Source: Planctomycetota bacterium (lineage in GTDB: Bacteria > Planctomycetota > Planctomycetia > Pirellulales > Pirellulaceae). Taken from it: DNA of 64,000 bases. The position numbers were made by a program, and so were the translations under genes. The notes under the pieces are model-generated. The model did not search any database. It saw nothing but the letters and a program-made list of their open reading frames with translations, and was not told the origin of the DNA. Position 1 is the first letter of the stretch, and each line of letters begins with the position of its first letter. Of the stretch, positions 8,868 to 18,528 are shown in pieces. The DNA lies in the NCBI GenBank assembly GCA_014381825.1, contig JACNKX010000148.1:1-64000 (forward strand), in the 5' to 3' direction.

Positions 8868-9704
8868 TCAGTGGTACAGCAACAGAGGAATCGAAGTTTG
8901 TTGTAACGCTTGGCAAGTTGTGGATCCAAACAGGAATTCGGTAATTCTTGTCTTTCCGTACGCGCCCATGACCACCAAGTTCGCATGATTCTCTTGTGCA
9001 TGTTCCAAGATCAGTTCGGCAGATGCGTTGCCAACCAGCGGGACTCGTGTCGCCTCCACATTATGAAACCGCAAGAACTCCACGGCACATTCGGCGATCC
9101 GAGCAGCTTCCAACGACGAGTCGGAGTGAACGGTTAAGATTTGAACTGTCCCCAACGAGCAAAGGTCTGTCGCAACCAGAGCTTGCAACGCCCGAGCCGC
9201 CGGAGTACTGCCGTCGTAGGCGACGACGATATTCTCACCAGGCAGGTTTGTCAGGCGTGACGGAACGGCAATAACAGGACGTGGAGTTTCGCGCAAAACA
9301 GTTTCCAGTGTCTTGCAAGGATGACGTTCGCTTCCGTGCCGGAAGTGCGTTGTGCAGCCGAGCATCAGCAAATCGTAGCGTTGCAACTCTGTCAGAATCT
9401 TCTCGCACGGCCGACCTTCGTCTTCCAATAACTTGCAAGCGACTTTCTCTTCGCTGCATCGAATTGCAAATTGCTCGAGCGATTGCTCGACGCTGTGCCT
9501 GCCCTGCGTCAGTAATTGGTTGTAGGCAGCTTGATAGCTTGGATTCACTTGCCCCGGTGGATGCGCGCCGCGAATTGTTGGTTCGTCAACGATGCCGATC
9601 CCAATCAGAAGACAATCGAAGCGTTTGGCCCAGCGTACTCCGAGTTCAATTGCCCCAGCGGAATCATCCGATCCGTCGAGCCCCAACAAGATGGAACGTA
9701 ACAT
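8868..9704 (-). CDS. Universal stress protein with two UspA domains
   Basis: Cytoplasmic stress protein of 278 residues made of two tandem Usp (Rossmann-like) domains, about 1-145 and 150-278. The first begins RSILLGLDGSDDS and the second NIVVAYDGSTPAARAL. The second domain keeps the ATP-binding glycine pattern G-x2-G-x9-G-S/T (GAYGKTRITEFLFGST). The matching loop in the first (GCTTHFRHGSERH) is altered, so probably only the second binds nucleotide. The start at 9704 is fixed by GGGAGG 7 bases upstream; an ATG-like extension to 9719 would run through that site. It is convergent with the metal ATPase and follows the next minus-strand gene after 52 bases, which suggests a two-gene transcript. 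Confidence 0.9.
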   Translation of the reverse strand: MLRSILLGLDGSDDSAGAIELGVRWAKRFDCLLIGIGIVDEPTIRGAHPPGQVNPSYQAAYNQLLTQGRHSVEQSLEQFAIRCSEEKVACKLLEDEGRPCEKILTELQRYDLLMLGCTTHFRHGSERHPCKTLETVLRETPRPVIAVPSRLTNLPGENIVVAYDGSTPAARALQALVATDLCSLGTVQILTVHSDSSLEAARIAECAVEFLRFHNVEATRVPLVGNASAELILEHAQENHANLVVMGAYGKTRITEFLFGSTTCQALQQTSIPLLLYH

Positions 9705-9756
9705 TATCACACCTCCCAAGTGATCAGGTGCAATTGTTGGGCCAGAATTGATTCAT

Positions 9757-10422
9757 TCACTTCCCCTCATCGGCTTGGCGATGGAGCATTGACAACTCGC
9801 TTTGCAAATCGGTCGAATTCATCTCGCCAAACGCTGGGATCGTCGCTAGCGCATTACCCGTTGGAAAGATGCGTCGCCTCGACCAGTTGGCATCGTTTCT
9901 TTCGCCCTCGCCTTCAATCTCAACCATTTGTTGCGCGACCAGTCTTTCGACAGCGGGCCCTATCTGTGCTGGCGTTTTGGACAGTTGCGATGCGATGTCA
10001 TCGATCGTCGTCCAGTACTCGAGATCGTTATCAAGATGAATCACCGCAGACTCGAGGACAACGGAAACGATGTCGCGGCCTAGCTTGGTCAGATGATGAT
10101 CATCGGTATCAAACCGCGTAGAGCCCAGAGAACTTCCTTGCTTCGGTATTGGAAGGCATGCGTCGCAAAGCCTCGGCTCTCCACCAATCTGTTCGCCGAA
10201 CCACTCGAGCAATTCGGCGCGATCCATGGAACACGCTTTGATGTGATCGCCTGTCGTCCAGTGAGTTCGCTTTGTTCTTGAAGTTCGAATTGCGTCGCAC
10301 GTGGCGAGATGCAAAGTGGTGTTTCGCTTCATGGCTTTGCGCTTCGTGTCGACCACATAGCCACCATGATGCCGCCGAATCCAAGACAGATAAACTGCAT
10401 CGTCATTGACAACGATCACCAT
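9757..10422 (-). CDS. Unrecognised two-domain protein with winged-helix-like C-terminus
   Basis: I cannot name this 221-residue protein. The N-terminal half (about 1-95) has the pattern Y-L-x-W ... G-Y-V-V-D-T-x-R ... L-H-x-A-x-C, followed by IKACS, a Trp-containing helix (ELLEWFGEQIGG) and a final C-x2-C (LCDACLP). Similar blocks occur at the start of uncharacterised bacterial proteins, where I recall them as a small Cys/His domain of unknown role. The second half (about 110-200) looks like a winged helix: TIDDIASQLSKTPAQIGPAV, then a wing-like strand pair, so DNA binding is possible. GGAG 7 bases upstream supports the ATG at 10422. It is probably co-transcribed with the Usp gene. Confidence 0.65.
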   Translation of the reverse strand: MVIVVNDDAVYLSWIRRHHGGYVVDTKRKAMKRNTTLHLATCDAIRTSRTKRTHWTTGDHIKACSMDRAELLEWFGEQIGGEPRLCDACLPIPKQGSSLGSTRFDTDDHHLTKLGRDIVSVVLESAVIHLDNDLEYWTTIDDIASQLSKTPAQIGPAVERLVAQQMVEIEGEGERNDANWSRRRIFPTGNALATIPAFGEMNSTDLQSELSMLHRQADEGK

Positions 10423-10651
10423 CTCATGTCTCCGTGGTATCTTTGTCGCTCAACGCTAGCGTCACATAATATGCAATTGTCATGCCATCAGTTTGTGCCG
10501 AAATAGCACAAGGGCGCGCTCATCTGCTCGACTTCAGTATGGTGCCACCTTAAGTACAATAGGGAAAGAAGCATCAAAGCTACGCGCATAGGGGTTCGGA
10601 GATTGCTTCCTTTGCAGGATCGCCGCAAGCCAAGTTTTAGAAAGACGCAAC

Positions 10652-11377
10652 ATGGATGTCGTTGAGACCAGAAGTTTGACCAAGCAATTCGGCAGCGGTG
10701 ATGTCTTGGTCGAGGCTCTTCGCGGAATCGATCTTCGTATCGGTCCGTCGGAGTTAGTCGCGATCATGGGGCCATCGGGATCAGGCAAGAGTACGCTGCT
10801 GGCAATTCTAGGCGGTGTGGATGTCCCGACGAGCGGCCAGGTGTTGCTTGAGGGCACGGATCTGAGTGAATTGAGCGACGACGAACGCACGCTGATGCGC
10901 CGCCGGCGTATCGGCTTCGTCTTTCAGTCGTTTAACTTACTCCCCACGCTGACTGCTGAAGAGAATGTGTCGTTGCCACTGGAGTTGGATGGTATCGCAT
11001 CGCGCGAAGCGAGCGAACGAGCGTGCCGCGCGTTAGAACTCGTCGAAATGTCGCATCGTCGCGGACACATCCCGAGCAAGCTGTCCGGTGGAGAACAGCA
11101 ACGCGTTGCCATCGCACGAGCGTTGGCGATCGAGCCCGCGTTGGTTCTCGCTGATGAACCGACAGGAAACCTCGACAGCCGACAAACCGGACGAGTCGCC
11201 AAATTGCTGCAAGAATTGGTCGAGAAGCAAGGGCATACGATCGTCATGGTCACGCACGATGACGCGGTGGGAGCGGCGGCGCAGCGTTTGATCACCATCC
11301 GCGATGGACTAATCGACGGGGATGTTCGGAGGGACGTGAATCCACCAAGCCGCGCCATCGCGGTCGAGGAGAAATAG
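10652..11377 (+). CDS. ABC exporter ATP-binding subunit, MacB/LolD type
   Basis: Complete nucleotide-binding subunit, 241 residues. Walker A is GPSGSGKST (about residue 42), the Q-loop region [13 protein letters not shown], the signature [14 protein letters not shown], Walker B with catalytic Glu [12 protein letters not shown] and the switch His MVTHDD. This set is characteristic of the LolD/MacB class. The permease gene starts 2 bases after the stop, with GAGGAG inside the end of this gene. Unlike the system at the start of the window, no adaptor gene follows. It should power an FtsX-type permease from the cytoplasmic face; the cargo (lipoprotein, lipid, peptide) is not predictable from sequence. 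Confidence 0.95.
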   Translation: MDVVETRSLTKQFGSGDVLVEALRGIDLRIGPSELVAIMGPSGSGKSTLLAILGGVDVPTSGQVLLEGTDLSELSDDERTLMRRRRIGFVFQSFNLLPTLTAEENVSLPLELDGIASREASERACRALELVEMSHRRGHIPSKLSGGEQQRVAIARALAIEPALVLADEPTGNLDSRQTGRVAKLLQELVEKQGHTIVMVTHDDAVGAAAQRLITIRDGLIDGDVRRDVNPPSRAIAVEEK

Positions 11378-11379
11378 CT

Positions 11380-13887
11380 ATGGCGCTCCTCAAATTCAGC
11401 TTGCGAGAGGTGAGCAGCCGACCAGTTCGTACGATCTTGACGATCTCAAGCATCGTGATCGCGGTTGGAGCGGTTGTCTCGGTGTCGATCGCGACCACGA
11501 CAACTCGCGTTGCTCAACGCAACATGTTTTCTGCCGTGACGGGCCGCGCGGCACTGGAGGTTGCCGCGGAGGGAGGCGGTTCGTTTTCAGTAACGGTTGC
11601 CAACCAAATCGATCAGCTCGAAGGAGTTCAAGCCGTTCCCTTGATCCGGCGCTATACGATCATCTATCTCACAGATCGCAAAGTCAAAGCCCAGGTGATG
11701 GGGATCATTCCCGATCGCGATCAGTTGGTGCGCGACTACGAAATTATTTCAGGCCGGATGTTCTCCGCGGGGACGGAGATCGTACTCGATGCGACGTTCG
11801 CTCGCGGGCTCGGTCTTGAAGTCGGCGATAACACTAAAATGCTGACTCGCAGCGGCATGAAGACCTCAGAAGTCGTGGGTCTAGTTAATCCCCGGAGCGG
11901 TTCTGCCGTCTCTGAGGGTGGCTTGTTGTATATGTCACTTGGTCTTGCTCAGTCGCGATTCAAGTTGCGCGGCGAAATCGATGCAGTCCAAATCGTCCTA
12001 GACGCCGAAACCAACGTGGACTCGATCCAGGCCAAGGTGGCCGGCGACTTGCCGGTCGGACTCGTCGTGCGGCAGCCGACCGTGCGGAGCCAACTCGCCG
12101 AGGAAACGATGCTTGCCACCGAGCAAGGATTGCAGCTCGCGACGGCCTTCGCGCTGGTCATCGCCGCCTTTATGATCTTCAACACCTTTCAGATGACGGT
12201 CGGCGAGCGACGTCGACAGCTTGGGATTCTTCGAGCCATTGGTGCGACTCGCCGCCAGGTAACATTTCTCATCCTCCGCGAGGGACTAATCATCGGGCTC
12301 GTCGGAATGGTTCTCGGTGGGTTCGTCGGCTTTTTCGGAGCAAGAGTATTGGCACGGACCACGGCTGAATTGCTGCAAACGCCGATCCCGTCGGCCGAAC
12401 TCACTAGTACCCCCTTCGTGCTTGCTGCAGTGTTTGGCCTGGGGATCTCCTTGGTTGCCACGGTCATTCCGGCTCGTCGCGCGGGTCAGCTTTCGCCATC
12501 CGAAGCAATGCGTGTCGTGACCGCTGGAGAGATCGAACCTCCTAATCGGTGGAGTGCGATTTTGGGTGTGGTTGTGGTCAGCATCGGCGCGCTAACGCTT
12601 GCGGGTTGTGTCTTGGGCTGGCTTCCCATTGAAGCTGCAGTTACTTCCGCCGTCGTCGCTTTGGTCGGCCTCGTGCTGCTGCTGCCCGTTTGTCTTGGAG
12701 GGGCGACGGCGCTCGTGCAGTCGGCGTTACGTCCCTGTCTTGGCATCGAAGGCCGCTTGGCGCGACGACAATTGCTGCGGCATCGTGGCCGATCTGCGAT
12801 GACGATCGGCGTACTTTTTATCGCCATCAGTACCGGCGTTGGCCTGGCGAACACGATTGTTGACAACGTGCGTGATGTCGAACAGTGGTATCAGCAAGCC
12901 ATCGTCGGAGATTTCTTTGTCCGAGCGATGATGCCCGATATGGCGACTGGCCAAGCAGCGGACATGCCGGAAGGCCTCGACGATGACATTCAGGCGATAC
13001 CGGGAGTGGAAGACCTCGACACGATTCGCTTTGTTCAGGCAACATCGGCAGGCAACTCGGTGATCGTCGTTGTTCGCGAGTTTACAGAGAACAAGCAGGT
13101 TTACTTCGACCTTGTCGATGGTGACAACGCTGACGTCGTTCGAGGAATCTCCGAGGGACAAGTCGTTCTCGGCACGGTGTTGGCTCAGCGAACGGGCCTT
13201 GGGCGAGGCGACACGATTCCGTTGGAAACGCGAGAAGGCGAGAAGCAACTTTCCGTCATCGGCACAACCAATGATTACATCGGTGGCGGCCTGACGATTT
13301 ACATGCATCGAACGCTGGCGAGAGAGTTGTTGGAAGTCGAAGGTGTCGACGCTTACATTGTTCAGGCGTCGAACGACCGACGGGCCGCCGTCGAATTGTC
13401 ACTTCAAAAGCTTTGCGACGACCGGGGCCTGCTTTTGCAATCGTACACCGATCTTGTTCAGTTCATCGAGCGGATGATGAATGGAGTGATCGGCAGTCTC
13501 TGGGCACTGCTGGCACTTGGATTCGTCATCGCGGCATTCGGACTGGTGAACACGCTGGCAATGAACATCTTAGAACAGACACGCGAGCTGGGGGTACTTC
13601 GTGTGGTTGCGATGACACGTCGCCAAGTCAGGCGGACGATCTTCGCTCAAGCGATCATGATGGGCCTAATCGGTCTGGCTCCAGGAACTGTTCTTGGGCT
13701 GGTGGTCGCCTACTTTATTAATCTGGCGACGCTCCCCGCAACGGGCCATGCGGTTTTGTTCGTGTTCCGCCCGTGGCTGCTCGTGATCAGTTTTTCAGTG
13801 GCATTGTTGATCGTGTTAGTTGCGGCCTGGATCCCAGCGGAACGAGCTGCCCGACTAAAGCTTAGCGATGCCTTGCAGTGCGAATGA
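11380..13887 (+). CDS. FtsX-like ABC permease, two-module
   Basis: Partner permease of the preceding ATPase, 835 residues. It has the duplicated FtsX plan: N-terminal helix ([20 protein letters not shown]), extracytoplasmic MacB-type domain (about 45-255), three helices (about 258-375) ending at [17 protein letters not shown], a linker with two more hydrophobic segments (about 395-450), the second N-terminal-type segment near [14 protein letters not shown], a second extracytoplasmic domain (about 500-690), and a last three-helix FtsX block. Both blocks carry the conserved G-x-L-R-x-x-x-A/G-x-T-R-R-Q motif ([13 protein letters not shown] and [13 protein letters not shown]). A strong GAGGAG lies 9 bases upstream of the ATG. 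Confidence 0.93.
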   Translation: MALLKFSLREVSSRPVRTILTISSIVIAVGAVVSVSIATTTTRVAQRNMFSAVTGRAALEVAAEGGGSFSVTVANQIDQLEGVQAVPLIRRYTIIYLTDRKVKAQVMGIIPDRDQLVRDYEIISGRMFSAGTEIVLDATFARGLGLEVGDNTKMLTRSGMKTSEVVGLVNPRSGSAVSEGGLLYMSLGLAQSRFKLRGEIDAVQIVLDAETNVDSIQAKVAGDLPVGLVVRQPTVRSQLAEETMLATEQGLQLATAFALVIAAFMIFNTFQMTVGERRRQLGILRAIGATRRQVTFLILREGLIIGLVGMVLGGFVGFFGARVLARTTAELLQTPIPSAELTSTPFVLAAVFGLGISLVATVIPARRAGQLSPSEAMRVVTAGEIEPPNRWSAILGVVVVSIGALTLAGCVLGWLPIEAAVTSAVVALVGLVLLLPVCLGGATALVQSALRPCLGIEGRLARRQLLRHRGRSAMTIGVLFIAISTGVGLANTIVDNVRDVEQWYQQAIVGDFFVRAMMPDMATGQAADMPEGLDDDIQAIPGVEDLDTIRFVQATSAGNSVIVVVREFTENKQVYFDLVDGDNADVVRGISEGQVVLGTVLAQRTGLGRGDTIPLETREGEKQLSVIGTTNDYIGGGLTIYMHRTLARELLEVEGVDAYIVQASNDRRAAVELSLQKLCDDRGLLLQSYTDLVQFIERMMNGVIGSLWALLALGFVIAAFGLVNTLAMNILEQTRELGVLRVVAMTRRQVRRTIFAQAIMMGLIGLAPGTVLGLVVAYFINLATLPATGHAVLFVFRPWLLVISFSVALLIVLVAAWIPAERAARLKLSDALQCE

Positions 13888-14004
13888 GCTGAGTTTCGGT
13901 CGGTTCTGGAGTAGCGTCGGGCTGCTGCGGCTTGAGACGAAGCGATTGGCACCGCATAATAGCGACACGCAATCCAACAATCACACTTGCACCGAGGTGT
14001 CACC

Positions 14005-14874
14005 ATGCCCCAATCGTTCTCCCGTCGTCGATTTCTTGCTTTGAGTTCCGCGGCTGCCGCTGGTGCCACATTCTTTGACGCACCGGATGTATTGCAAGCA
14101 GCGAAGCTGCTGTACGCGAACGATCCTTATCAAGGCTGGCCAATCGGCGTGCAAAGTTACTCGCTTAGAAACTTCGACCTGCACGAAGCGGTTCGACACA
14201 TTCAAGGCATGGGGCTGCACTACGTCGAGTTCTACAGCAAGCACCTGGCACCGAACGCAACGGACGAGACGATTGTGGAAACAAAGAAGTTGCTCGCATC
14301 GGCTGATATTACGCTGAACGCTCACGGAGTGAATGGCTTTAGTGCCGATCACGACGCGAACCGAAAGGTATTCGAGTTTGCCAAGAAGGCAGGCATCAAA
14401 AACATCACGGCAAATCCGAAGCCCGATTCGTTCGACAGCTTGGACAGGTTGGTTGCGGAATTCGACATTCGTGTTTGTATTCACAATCATGGACCCGGAG
14501 CGTTGTTCGACAAATCCGACGACACGCTGAAGGCTGTGAAAGATCACGACAAACGGATTGGTGCATGCGTCGACACCGGACACTATATCCGTAGCGGCGA
14601 GAATCCGGTCGATGTGATTCGCAAGTTGGGTGATCGCGTTCACGCGTTACACATCAAAGACGACACGCATAAGGGTGACAAGGGCTCGCACAACGTCGTC
14701 ATCGGTCAAGCGAATCTTGATGTCGTCGGTGTCTTTAAGGCGTTGAAAGACATTAAATTCCCCGCCGATGGTTCGATCTCGTTGGAGTATGAATCGAACC
14801 CGGATAATCCAATCGAAGATATGAAGGCGTGTCTTGCCGTCGCTCGCGACTCGATTGCAAAAGCTGCGTCATAG
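14005..14874 (+). CDS. TAT-exported sugar phosphate isomerase/epimerase (TIM barrel)
   Basis: Exported member of the xylose-isomerase-like TIM-barrel (AP endonuclease 2) superfamily, 289 residues. The twin-arginine signal SRRRFLALSSAAAAG directs folded export. The barrel follows, with conserved metal-ligand-type positions: YVEFYS (strand 2), HGVNG, VCIHNHG, GACVDTGHYIRSGENP and HALHIKD (His and Asp), and a final SLEYES (Glu). This pattern suits a divalent-metal sugar isomerase or epimerase. Many planctomycete paralogues exist and substrate cannot be assigned. The ATG at 14005 is chosen because it starts directly before the twin-arginine motif; the in-frame GTG/TTG-type start at 13987 would add six residues. 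There is about 120 bases of non-coding sequence before it. Confidence 0.85.
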   Translation: MPQSFSRRRFLALSSAAAAGATFFDAPDVLQAAKLLYANDPYQGWPIGVQSYSLRNFDLHEAVRHIQGMGLHYVEFYSKHLAPNATDETIVETKKLLASADITLNAHGVNGFSADHDANRKVFEFAKKAGIKNITANPKPDSFDSLDRLVAEFDIRVCIHNHGPGALFDKSDDTLKAVKDHDKRIGACVDTGHYIRSGENPVDVIRKLGDRVHALHIKDDTHKGDKGSHNVVIGQANLDVVGVFKALKDIKFPADGSISLEYESNPDNPIEDMKACLAVARDSIAKAAS

Positions 14875-14971
14875 TTAAGTAGCTGAAGAGGCGCGTCATC
14901 GTCGACATGCCAGTTTCAATCGCCAGCCTCGTAAAGCGACGCGCTGGTCAGGCACGGATGTATATGAGCCA

Positions 14972-15751
14972 GTGGAAACGCTGAATGCAAACCTGTACGA
15001 CTTTCCACGCTACTACGACCTGGTGTTTGGATCAGATTGGAAGGCGGAGTTCGACTTTCTGACCGCATGCTTCCCAAAGCACGCGACAGGAAGCGTTACC
15101 CGTGTGTTCGAACCAGCTTGCGGTACGGGGCGCCTGATGTATCGGTTGGCCAAGGAGGGCTACGATGTGTCGGGCTTGGACTTGAATTCAAAGGCCGTTG
15201 CTTACTGTAACAAGCGTTTGAAAGGGCATGGATTCGCAGAAACGGCGTTCGCCGCAGACATGACGGACTTTCATTTAGATCAGAACGTGGACATCGCGTT
15301 TAACATGATCAACAGCTTTCGGCACATTCAAACGGCCGAGGGCGCGAAAAGTCATCTGATGTGCGTCGCGAACTGTTTGCGTCAAGGCGGCCTATATATC
15401 TTGGGTCTGCATCTAACTCCCACAGCGTCCGCACCTTCAGAAGCGGAGTCTTGGTCGGCGTCACGCGGAAATCTGTGTGTCAACACGAGCCTTTGGATGA
15501 TGGATCGCAATTTGAAAAAGCGAGAGGAAACATTCTCGATGACATTTGACATTTATACGCCGACAAAGAGCTTTCGTATTGAAGATACGATATCCTTTCG
15601 CACGTATACGGCAGACGAAATGTCGAGCCTGGTCAATAATGTTGGCGGTTTCGAGGTCGCGGCGACGTACGATTTCGCGTACAACATCAACCACCCGATC
15701 TCCGTGGATGCGAGTACTGAAGACGTTGTCTATATCCTGCGAAAGCGGTAG
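14972..15751 (+). CDS. Class I SAM-dependent methyltransferase
   Basis: Soluble methyltransferase of 259 residues. Motif I, the SAM-binding loop, is FEPACGTGRLMYRLA; the acidic residue after strand 2 is in VSGLDLNSKAV; AADMTDF and a VDIAFNMINSF block match motifs II and III. The N-terminus (YDFPRYYDLVFGSDW) and the C-terminal strands are as in the Methyltransf_25/11 families that often act on small molecules or quinone-like substrates. The acceptor cannot be identified. The GTG at 14972 is the first start with a sensible N-terminus, and there is no strong ribosome site, so the start is uncertain by a few codons. Neighbours give no clear pathway. Confidence 0.88.
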   Translation: METLNANLYDFPRYYDLVFGSDWKAEFDFLTACFPKHATGSVTRVFEPACGTGRLMYRLAKEGYDVSGLDLNSKAVAYCNKRLKGHGFAETAFAADMTDFHLDQNVDIAFNMINSFRHIQTAEGAKSHLMCVANCLRQGGLYILGLHLTPTASAPSEAESWSASRGNLCVNTSLWMMDRNLKKREETFSMTFDIYTPTKSFRIEDTISFRTYTADEMSSLVNNVGGFEVAATYDFAYNINHPISVDASTEDVVYILRKR

Positions 15752-15821
15752 TGTATTAGGTGATGGCAATGACGCGTAGACGTTCGTGGGAACTCGATCG
15801 TCTTTCTAGTATCCCTTCTAG

Positions 15822-17147
15822 TTGGCTTCGTCGACCGTGAGTTCACCGACGCACACTGCTACCTCCGATTCGGACACCAGTTTGCACGACTTCATGCTTT
15901 GGCTGCTCGCGGCAGCCGGTTGTGAATACACCTGCGGTGAAGAAGCGATCGATGTAGAGTTTGTTCCTGAATCACTACGAACGAAGATCGGGTGCGACAC
16001 CACGCTGCGGCTGACCTTTTCCCCGATCGAAGCAACCGACTCGAAGCACTTGATCACCATCGATGCGCCGATCGTACGATCGCTCGTCGACGACTTGAAC
16101 GCGACGCAAACTGTCGGACGGGCCGTACCAAGTCACCAACCGGAAAGCGTTCGCGACGTCTCGCAACGATTGTTCGACGAATATACCGTCGACGGTGGAA
16201 GCGTCCATCTCGGTGGCTGTACATTGGAAGATCGGCCCATTCTTCGTGTTACGTATGTCGACCGATCGATCGGTAAGGCGCGATTGTGTCATCATTTCAT
16301 CAACCTCACTGGCGAACCTATCGAAGAGTCGCTCGTCGAGCGCTTGGGATTGAAGCAACTTGTCCCGCTTTCGCGTTCGATCCAGGTGACGGACGACCAA
16401 TGTGTTCGTTGGCGACATGTTGGCGAGACGGCGGTCGAAGGCCTCCAACAATCTGCAGAGGTCGAAGTAGTTCTAACGACGGTCGTATGGTGCAAGTACG
16501 CCGAAGGTAAGCTGGCGTTCGTTATCAAGGATGCGACGACATCGATCGCTTTTTCGGATTGGGCGCAGCTGTTCGTTGACGGAAGCACTAAGCCTCCCGC
16601 GCTGGCATGCCCCTCGTTCCCACAGGGCTCCTGCCATCTCGCCGCAACGGACGATGGCGAGATCGTACCGATTGAAGCAATCGCCACATGCTCGGAATCC
16701 GGCAAACGAGTGATTGCTAGCGACTTGGAGACATGCAACGCGACAGGAGCGAAAGCGTTACCGGAATTCTTTTCCAGTTGCCCGGCGAGCGGGGTGCGAG
16801 TACTTCGTAAAGTGCTAGTGACGTGTGAGACCTGCCAGCAGTCAGTCAGTCCAACTTCGTGCGAACTAAGTCAGTGCAGCGCCTGCAGATCATTGGCGAA
16901 CGTGAGCAAGGACGATCCGAGAATGGCTCGTTTGTTAGGCGAGTATCCCAGACTCGATCGGTGGTCGCGGTGGAAGCTTTCAGAAACCGCAACAGCCTAC
17001 GTTCTCGTAGCGAACTCGTTGGTAAAGCGATTGCTAGTCGTTGTCGACAAGAACGATCTCAAGCTCTTAAGACTCGCTAAAGGATCACAATTCACTAAGA
17101 AGTGGACGGAAGCTTTGGAACTTGATCGTAGCGCGGACCTGCGGTAA
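15822..17147 (+). CDS. Hypothetical protein with tandem C-x2-[ST]-G cysteine knuckles
   Basis: Unrecognised 441-residue soluble protein. The N-terminal 260 residues have no motif I can name. Residues about 262-355 hold some 14 cysteines in a repeated pattern, C-x2-S/T-G-x2-V/A-L ... C, seen in ATCSESGKRVIASDLETC, NATGAKALPEFFSSC and PASGVRVLRKVLVTC, ending with CETCQQ and CSACRS. Spaced this way they are likely zinc-binding knuckles or rubredoxin-like ribbons. A C-terminal domain of about 85 residues follows (EYPRLDRWSRWKLSETATAY). No signal peptide or membrane segment is seen. The start is uncertain: TTG at 15822 or GTG at 15837, neither with a good ribosome site. The stop is 7 bases from the convergent neighbour. 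Confidence 0.75.
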   Translation: MASSTVSSPTHTATSDSDTSLHDFMLWLLAAAGCEYTCGEEAIDVEFVPESLRTKIGCDTTLRLTFSPIEATDSKHLITIDAPIVRSLVDDLNATQTVGRAVPSHQPESVRDVSQRLFDEYTVDGGSVHLGGCTLEDRPILRVTYVDRSIGKARLCHHFINLTGEPIEESLVERLGLKQLVPLSRSIQVTDDQCVRWRHVGETAVEGLQQSAEVEVVLTTVVWCKYAEGKLAFVIKDATTSIAFSDWAQLFVDGSTKPPALACPSFPQGSCHLAATDDGEIVPIEAIATCSESGKRVIASDLETCNATGAKALPEFFSSCPASGVRVLRKVLVTCETCQQSVSPTSCELSQCSACRSLANVSKDDPRMARLLGEYPRLDRWSRWKLSETATAYVLVANSLVKRLLVVVDKNDLKLLRLAKGSQFTKKWTEALELDRSADLR

Positions 17148-17154
17148 TTTGCGA

Positions 17155-17685
17155 TCAGGCTGCTGGTTTGCGTCTACCTAGCGTCGCGCCAATCGCGACC
17201 AACAATCCTGCGACGCAGAGTACAATTCCAACCGCAAGGATTCGTTGCCGTCCACTGCGGAAGGAGCGAAAATTGACGTATGGGTTTTGCCCTCGCGGCC
17301 CGAGTCCTTGATTACGAAGATTCTTCCACATCTCGTAAGCTTCATCGAGAGACAAGTCATCGACCGCTTCGTCGAACGATTCTAGTTCGACTTCTCGCGT
17401 GATGTTCGGAGTCCCTCGCAATCCGTTGTACGCGAACAGAGCAACGGAGAAACCGATCACTGACAGAATTAGTGACCCAGCAAAGATCATCCCGCGAGAC
17501 AAATCCCAATCAGCCGCTCGCGGCGAGGATGGCGTTTCTGTTTGGAGTGGCTCCAGCGCGCGAACGCCTCGTAGCGTTGGAACTTCAAGCGTTTCGCCGC
17601 ACTCGCAGACAAGTTGCTGGCCGGCTTGACTGACGTCGATGGCAATCCCTTGGCCACATTCACACGGTAATAGGTACTTCGACAT
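17155..17685 (-). CDS. Small membrane protein with N-terminal Cys-x-Cys ribbon
   Basis: Unrecognised 176-residue protein. An N-terminal ribbon with two C-E-C-G knuckles (LPCECGQG and LVCECGETLEVP, about residues 8-35) probably binds zinc. This ribbon type is common at the N-terminus of planctomycete membrane proteins. A first membrane helix lies at about 66-88 (FAGSLILSVIGFSVALFAY), then an acidic stretch (ESFDEAVDDLSLDEAYEMW), then a second helix at about 150-168 before a basic tail. The ribbon would face the cytoplasm and the acidic loop the outside. It lies alone between a convergent gene and an SDR gene on its own strand, 48 bases downstream of the latter. Confidence 0.75.
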   Translation of the reverse strand: MSKYLLPCECGQGIAIDVSQAGQQLVCECGETLEVPTLRGVRALEPLQTETPSSPRAADWDLSRGMIFAGSLILSVIGFSVALFAYNGLRGTPNITREVELESFDEAVDDLSLDEAYEMWKNLRNQGLGPRGQNPYVNFRSFRSGRQRILAVGIVLCVAGLLVAIGATLGRRKPAA

Positions 17686-17733
17686 AGTTGCTGATTCTGC
17701 ATTACTCGAAAGATGTCGTAATGGCCACGGTGC

Positions 17734-18528
17734 TTACTCCGGTGCCGTCGAACCATGTTTGGCCCACCACGGCAGCGTGATACCACCATCGAGCAGCAGA
17801 CTGGCTCCGGTCATATAGTTATTTTGAGGATTGCACATAAAAAGGATCGCTTCCGCCATTTCTTCGGGTGTACCTAATCGGCCGAACGGTATCGCTTTGC
17901 AAGCGGCTTCGAGTGTCTCCTCGCTAGCAAATTTTCGCTCGCCGGGTGTGTCGGTCCAACCGGGCTGAAGTGTGTTGACTCGAATCCGATGTTCGGAAAG
18001 TTCCATCGCCGCGGTCCGTGACATTTGCTCGATGGCTGCCTTTGAGATGTTGTACGCCATCGATCGTGGTACTGGGACGAACGCGTGCGGGGAACTTACC
18101 AAGACAATCGCCCCCCCAGTGCCTTGCTTGATCATTTGTTGCGAAGCTGCTCGGAGAAGGTAAAACGTTCCCCACATCGTGACATCGACTGTCCGGTGAA
18201 AGCGTTCCATGTCGGCTTCGCAGAATAACTCCCGTTCGCTGAAAGCGGCGTTCGCAATTGCAATATCCAGCTTGCCAAATTCTTTCACTGTCCGAGAAAC
18301 CATGTCCTCGACAGCACTCAAATCGCTGACATCAGCTTGATGCTTGAACGCCTGAGCACCAGCGATTTTCACCGCTGTGACGACCTCTTCGGCCTGTTCT
18401 TCGTGTGAATGATAGTTGACAACGATCGACGCGCCGGCCCGCCCCAGCGCAATCGCAGCTGCTCGACCGATCCCGAGACTGGCTCCCGTAACGACCGCGA
18501 CGGATCCGCTTAAATCTATTCCTGGCAT
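17734..18528 (-). CDS. SDR-family oxidoreductase
   Basis: Short-chain dehydrogenase/reductase of the classical type, 264 residues. The cofactor loop is TGASLGIGRA (T-G-x3-G-x-G), the N-N-A-G-like block is IANAAFSE, and the catalytic set is Ser (VLVSSPHAF) and Tyr-x3-Lys (YNISKAA), with NTLQPGWTDTPGE after it. HQADVSD marks the Asp that binds the adenine. NADP preference is not certain. The usual reaction is NAD(P)-dependent oxidation of an alcohol or reduction of a ketone; the closest architecture is the glucose/3-oxoacyl reductase group. I choose the ATG at 18528, which gives normal family length, although the frame is open to 18609. The upstream site (GAAAGTG) is weak. Confidence 0.9.
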   Translation of the reverse strand: MPGIDLSGSVAVVTGASLGIGRAAAIALGRAGASIVVNYHSHEEQAEEVVTAVKIAGAQAFKHQADVSDLSAVEDMVSRTVKEFGKLDIAIANAAFSERELFCEADMERFHRTVDVTMWGTFYLLRAASQQMIKQGTGGAIVLVSSPHAFVPVPRSMAYNISKAAIEQMSRTAAMELSEHRIRVNTLQPGWTDTPGERKFASEETLEAACKAIPFGRLGTPEEMAEAILFMCNPQNNYMTGASLLLDGGITLPWWAKHGSTAPE

